NCBI GenBank assembly: GCA_023422975.1
Contig: JAFAGF010000291.1
Location: forward strand, 1-8,492
Reading direction: 5' to 3'
Source: Pseudomonadota bacterium
GTDB lineage: Bacteria; Pseudomonadota; Gammaproteobacteria; Burkholderiales; Burkholderiaceae_C
Length of the DNA: 8,492 nt
Shown here in pieces: positions 5,998 through 8,492 of the stretch (position 1 is its first letter; each line of letters starts with the position of its first letter). The notes below the pieces were generated by a model that saw only the letters and a program-made list of their open reading frames with translations, did no database searches and was not told the origin of the DNA. Made by a program: the position numbers and the translations under genes.

Positions 5998-7959
5998 GTG
6001 GGCCCTTCATTCAGTGAGCAATTTGACCGGTTTGGCCATTGGCGCAAACGTTTTGCAGGCCAGATGGCAGCTTTCAGTGACTGGCTGGCAGCACAAGACT
6101 TGCTGGATGCTGCCGTCCAGGATCATTTGCTGCGTTTGGAGGCCTTGTTGCGCGGCGACAAGGTCTGCGTTGCTTTTGTGGCGGAGTTTTCCCGGGGAAA
6201 GTCGGAGCTCATCAATGCGGTGTTTTTTGCGCACTACGGGCGGCGCATCATGCCGGCATCGCCCGGGCGAACCACCATGTGCCCCACCGAGTTGGGCTAT
6301 GACGCAGCGCTGCCCGCGTGTTTACGCTTGCTGCCCGTAGAAACGCGTGCCCAGCCCTATAGCTTGGCGGAGTGGCGTAGCCGTCCTTCCACATGGGTGC
6401 AGCTGCCTTTGGATGTGAACGATCCCGACCAGCTGGCCTATGCCATGGCGCATGTGGCGCAGGTGCGCAGGGTGCCAGTGCAGGAAGCGCAAACTCTGGG
6501 CTTTTGGAGTGACGAGCCGGGCGCTGAAAACCCCGTGTGTGATGCCCAAGGGATGGTGGAAATTCCCAAATGGCGCCATGCACTGATCAATATGGCGCAC
6601 CCTTTGCTCAAGCAGGGGCTGGTGATTGTGGATACCCCGGGCTTGAATGCGGTGGGCACGGAGCCTGAGCTGACCGTCAACCTAATTGCCCAAGCCCATG
6701 CGGTGGTGTTTTTGCTGGCGGCAGACACCGGGGTGACGAAGTCAGACCTGGCCATCTGGAAAGAGCACTTGCTGCCTTGTCACCGGGAAGGCGATGCGCA
6801 TTTGGTGGTGCTCAACAAAATTGACACCTTGTGGAGCAGTCTGGATTCCGGCACCGAGGTGCAGGTTCAGCTCAATCGCCAGCGTGCGCAAAGTGCGCAG
6901 ATTTTGGAGATTGATCCTGCGCGGATTGTGCCTCTGTCGGCACAAAAGGGGTTGATGGCCAAAATTGAAAGCAATGCAGCACTCCTTAAAAACAGTGGAT
7001 TGCCGCTGTTTGAGGATTTGCTGGCGCAAGGCATCTTGGCGCACCGCCAAACTATTTTGCGCAACGTGGTGGGTGAAGGGGTGGTGCAGTTGCAGACGCA
7101 GGTGCTGCGCTCCATCCACATTCGCCGCCGTGATTTGGATGAGCAAATGCTGGAGCTGCGCAGCCTGCGCGGTAAAAATGCCACGGTGATAGAGAACATG
7201 CGCCAGCGTATTCAGCAAGAGCAGCGCACGTTTGAGGCCAGCACGGTGAAAATTTTGGCCGTGCGCTCGGTGCATTTAAAGCTCATGAACCAGGCATTTC
7301 AGCTGCTGGGGGCGACCTCGCTGCGTAAAGAGCTGGAACAACTCAGCGGTGCCTTAGAGCATTCCGGTTTGAAGATGGGGGTGCGCAAAGTCTATGCCTC
7401 CACTTTTGAGCGGCTGCGAGGCTTGGGCGACCAAGCCAAGGTGGCTGCGGCGGAGATACAGGCCATGCTTGGCGGTACCTTCAAAGATTTGAATGCGGAG
7501 TTTGGTTTTTCACTGCAACTGCCGACAGACTTGCAACTGCATGACTTTGACCGCGAGTTGGCCAACATCGAAGAAAGCTATTTGCAATACCTGGGTTTTG
7601 GCCATGCGTTCAAACTGGCCAACCCGCTGTTTGGGCAGCGCATGGTGAAGGCTTTGGGCATGCGGCTGCGCGCAGTGTTTGAATCCGCAGCCAATGACCT
7701 GGATTTGTGGAGCAAAAGCGCGACGGCACAGCTTGACGCACAATTGAAAGAACGCAAGCGCAGCTTTGCACGGCGCATTGAGGCGGTTGATCGCATCAAT
7801 GAAGCAGCCAGTGGTTTGATGGAGCGCATTGCTGAAATTGAGTCGGCAGAGCAGCAACTCCACACGCTGGAGCAACGTCTGGCGCAATGGATGCAGCAAT
7901 TGCTTCAGCCTGCAGAACCCGCGCTGGCGCTGCCAGAGGCTGCCGAGCAGGCGGTGTGA
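5998..7959 (+). CDS. Dynamin-like large GTPase between mutM and mutY
   Basis: The product is a 653-residue bacterial dynamin-like protein of unknown function, started by GTG behind a strong ribosome binding site. The GTPase motifs are in order: P-loop AEFSRGKS (62-69), G2 GRTTMCPTEL (90-99), G3 DTPG (212-215), G4 NKID (273-276) and a G5-like SAQKG (314-318). The first P-loop residue is Ala where GxxxxGKS has Gly. About 120 residues separate G2 Thr from G3, more than in eukaryotic dynamin (about 70). Residues 365-415 and 575-632 are charged, heptad-like and probably coiled coil, forming the stalk. Between them GFGHAFKLANPLFGQRMV (533-550) is a candidate membrane-contact paddle; no clear transmembrane helix is present. 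Bacterial dynamins remodel or protect membranes, so action at the inner membrane is likely. The neighbouring repair glycosylases suggest, but do not show, a stress-related role. Confidence 0.88.
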   Translation: MGPSFSEQFDRFGHWRKRFAGQMAAFSDWLAAQDLLDAAVQDHLLRLEALLRGDKVCVAFVAEFSRGKSELINAVFFAHYGRRIMPASPGRTTMCPTELGYDAALPACLRLLPVETRAQPYSLAEWRSRPSTWVQLPLDVNDPDQLAYAMAHVAQVRRVPVQEAQTLGFWSDEPGAENPVCDAQGMVEIPKWRHALINMAHPLLKQGLVIVDTPGLNAVGTEPELTVNLIAQAHAVVFLLAADTGVTKSDLAIWKEHLLPCHREGDAHLVVLNKIDTLWSSLDSGTEVQVQLNRQRAQSAQILEIDPARIVPLSAQKGLMAKIESNAALLKNSGLPLFEDLLAQGILAHRQTILRNVVGEGVVQLQTQVLRSIHIRRRDLDEQMLELRSLRGKNATVIENMRQRIQQEQRTFEASTVKILAVRSVHLKLMNQAFQLLGATSLRKELEQLSGALEHSGLKMGVRKVYASTFERLRGLGDQAKVAAAEIQAMLGGTFKDLNAEFGFSLQLPTDLQLHDFDRELANIEESYLQYLGFGHAFKLANPLFGQRMVKALGMRLRAVFESAANDLDLWSKSATAQLDAQLKERKRSFARRIEAVDRINEAASGLMERIAEIESAEQQLHTLEQRLAQWMQQLLQPAEPALALPEAAEQAV

Positions 7960-8000
7960 AAGCTACGTTGATTTTTTTGCTCTAGCCTTCTTTTTCTCCT

Positions 8001-8492
8001 TTGAGCCATTCCTTTCCTTTGATCGCCACGGATGTGGTCCAGTGGCAGGCCAGTCATGGCCGCAATCACCTGCCTTGGCAGCAAACCCGTGACCCTTATC
8101 GTGTGTGGTTGTCTGAAATCATGCTGCAGCAAACCCAGGTCGCCACCGTCTTGGGCTATTACGACCGGTTTTTGCAGCAGTTTCCGGATGTGGCCAGTTT
8201 GGCTGAGGCACCCGAAGATGATGTGATGGGGCTGTGGAGTGGTCTGGGCTATTACAGCCGCGCCCGCAATTTGCACAAATGTGCCAAGGCTGTGGTGGCT
8301 GAGCATGGGGGGGCTTTCCCGCAAACTGCAGCGGTGCTGGCAACGTTGCCGGGCATTGGCCGCTCTACGGCGGCAGCGATTGCATCGTTTTGCTTTGGGG
8401 AGCGCGCCGCGATTTTGGATGCCAACGTCAAGCGCGTGCTCACGCGCGTGCTGGCCTATGGCGAGGACTTGTCCAGCAGCCGCAATGAAAAA
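8001..8492 (+). CDS. mutY: A/G-specific adenine DNA glycosylase, N-terminal part (cut by window edge)
   Basis: MutY removes adenine misinserted opposite 8-oxoguanine, giving MutM a second chance to repair the lesion. The visible 164 codons cover most of the helix-hairpin-helix glycosylase core: LPWQQTRDPYRVWLSEIMLQ with catalytic Glu39, GLWSGLGYYSRARNLHKCA, the hairpin LPGIGRSTAAAIASF (116-130), and ILDANVKRVL with catalytic Asp140. The iron-sulfur cluster and the C-terminal 8-oxoguanine-recognition domain lie beyond the edge. There is no in-frame ATG before the catalytic region, and an in-frame TAG at 7983 limits the N terminus. TTG at 8001 gives MSHSFPLIATDVVQWQ, about two residues longer than E. 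coli at the catalytic Glu. TTG at 8019 and GTG at 8034 are alternatives. No ribosome binding site is evident; the leader is pyrimidine-rich. It starts 41 bases after the GTPase stop, probably in the same operon. Confidence 0.93.
   Translation, partial: MSHSFPLIATDVVQWQASHGRNHLPWQQTRDPYRVWLSEIMLQQTQVATVLGYYDRFLQQFPDVASLAEAPEDDVMGLWSGLGYYSRARNLHKCAKAVVAEHGGAFPQTAAVLATLPGIGRSTAAAIASFCFGERAAILDANVKRVLTRVLAYGEDLSSSRNEK

Noticed and set aside
6742..7275. A 177-codon minus-strand frame inside the GTPase gene
   Set aside because: It is a shadow of the well-supported GTPase frame, rich in His and Gln, with no motif of its own.
7960..7985. Possible terminator between the GTPase gene and mutY (run of seven T at 7972-7978)
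   Set aside because: No stable inverted repeat precedes the T run; the best nearby pairing is about 3 bp.

Overview
The window looks like core chromosome of a betaproteobacterium, most likely order Burkholderiales and near Comamonadaceae. I base this on gene order and on how the proteins read (IspE beginning MRSLYDIPAPAKLNLFLH, a Ctc-type L25, and a dynamin-like GTPase between mutM and mutY). I cannot name the species. I see no insertion sequence, prophage, CRISPR array or other sign of recent transfer.

There are two divergent transcription units separated by only 48 bases (5042-5089). The leftward unit (minus strand, 5041 down to 1) reads: a secreted TPR protein, lolB (outer-membrane lipoprotein receptor), ispE (isoprenoid precursor kinase), tRNA-Gln(TTG), prs (PRPP synthetase) and rplY (ribosomal protein L25, cut by the window edge a few residues before its end). 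Much the same order, TPR-lolB-ispE-prs-rplY, is familiar from Pseudomonas and other proteobacteria, so it is an old housekeeping cluster for envelope assembly, precursor supply and translation. The 129-base gap between prs and rplY is unusually structured. It can form four successive hairpins on the transcribed strand, two of them capped by UUCG tetraloops, and the last ends 5 bases before the rplY ribosome binding site.

The rightward unit (plus strand, 5090 to 8492) reads: mutM (8-oxoguanine DNA glycosylase), a 653-residue dynamin-like GTPase, and mutY (adenine glycosylase, cut by the right edge). MutM and MutY are the two base-excision enzymes of the 8-oxoguanine (GO) repair system. The GTPase between them has an altered first P-loop residue and a long insertion between G2 and G3; its function is unknown. 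The mutY frame has no ATG start, so it begins at TTG (or GTG) after a pyrimidine-rich stretch with no Shine-Dalgarno sequence.

The points most worth a second look are the GTPase between the two oxidative-damage glycosylases, the hairpin-filled rplY leader, and the non-standard translation starts of mutY and ispE.
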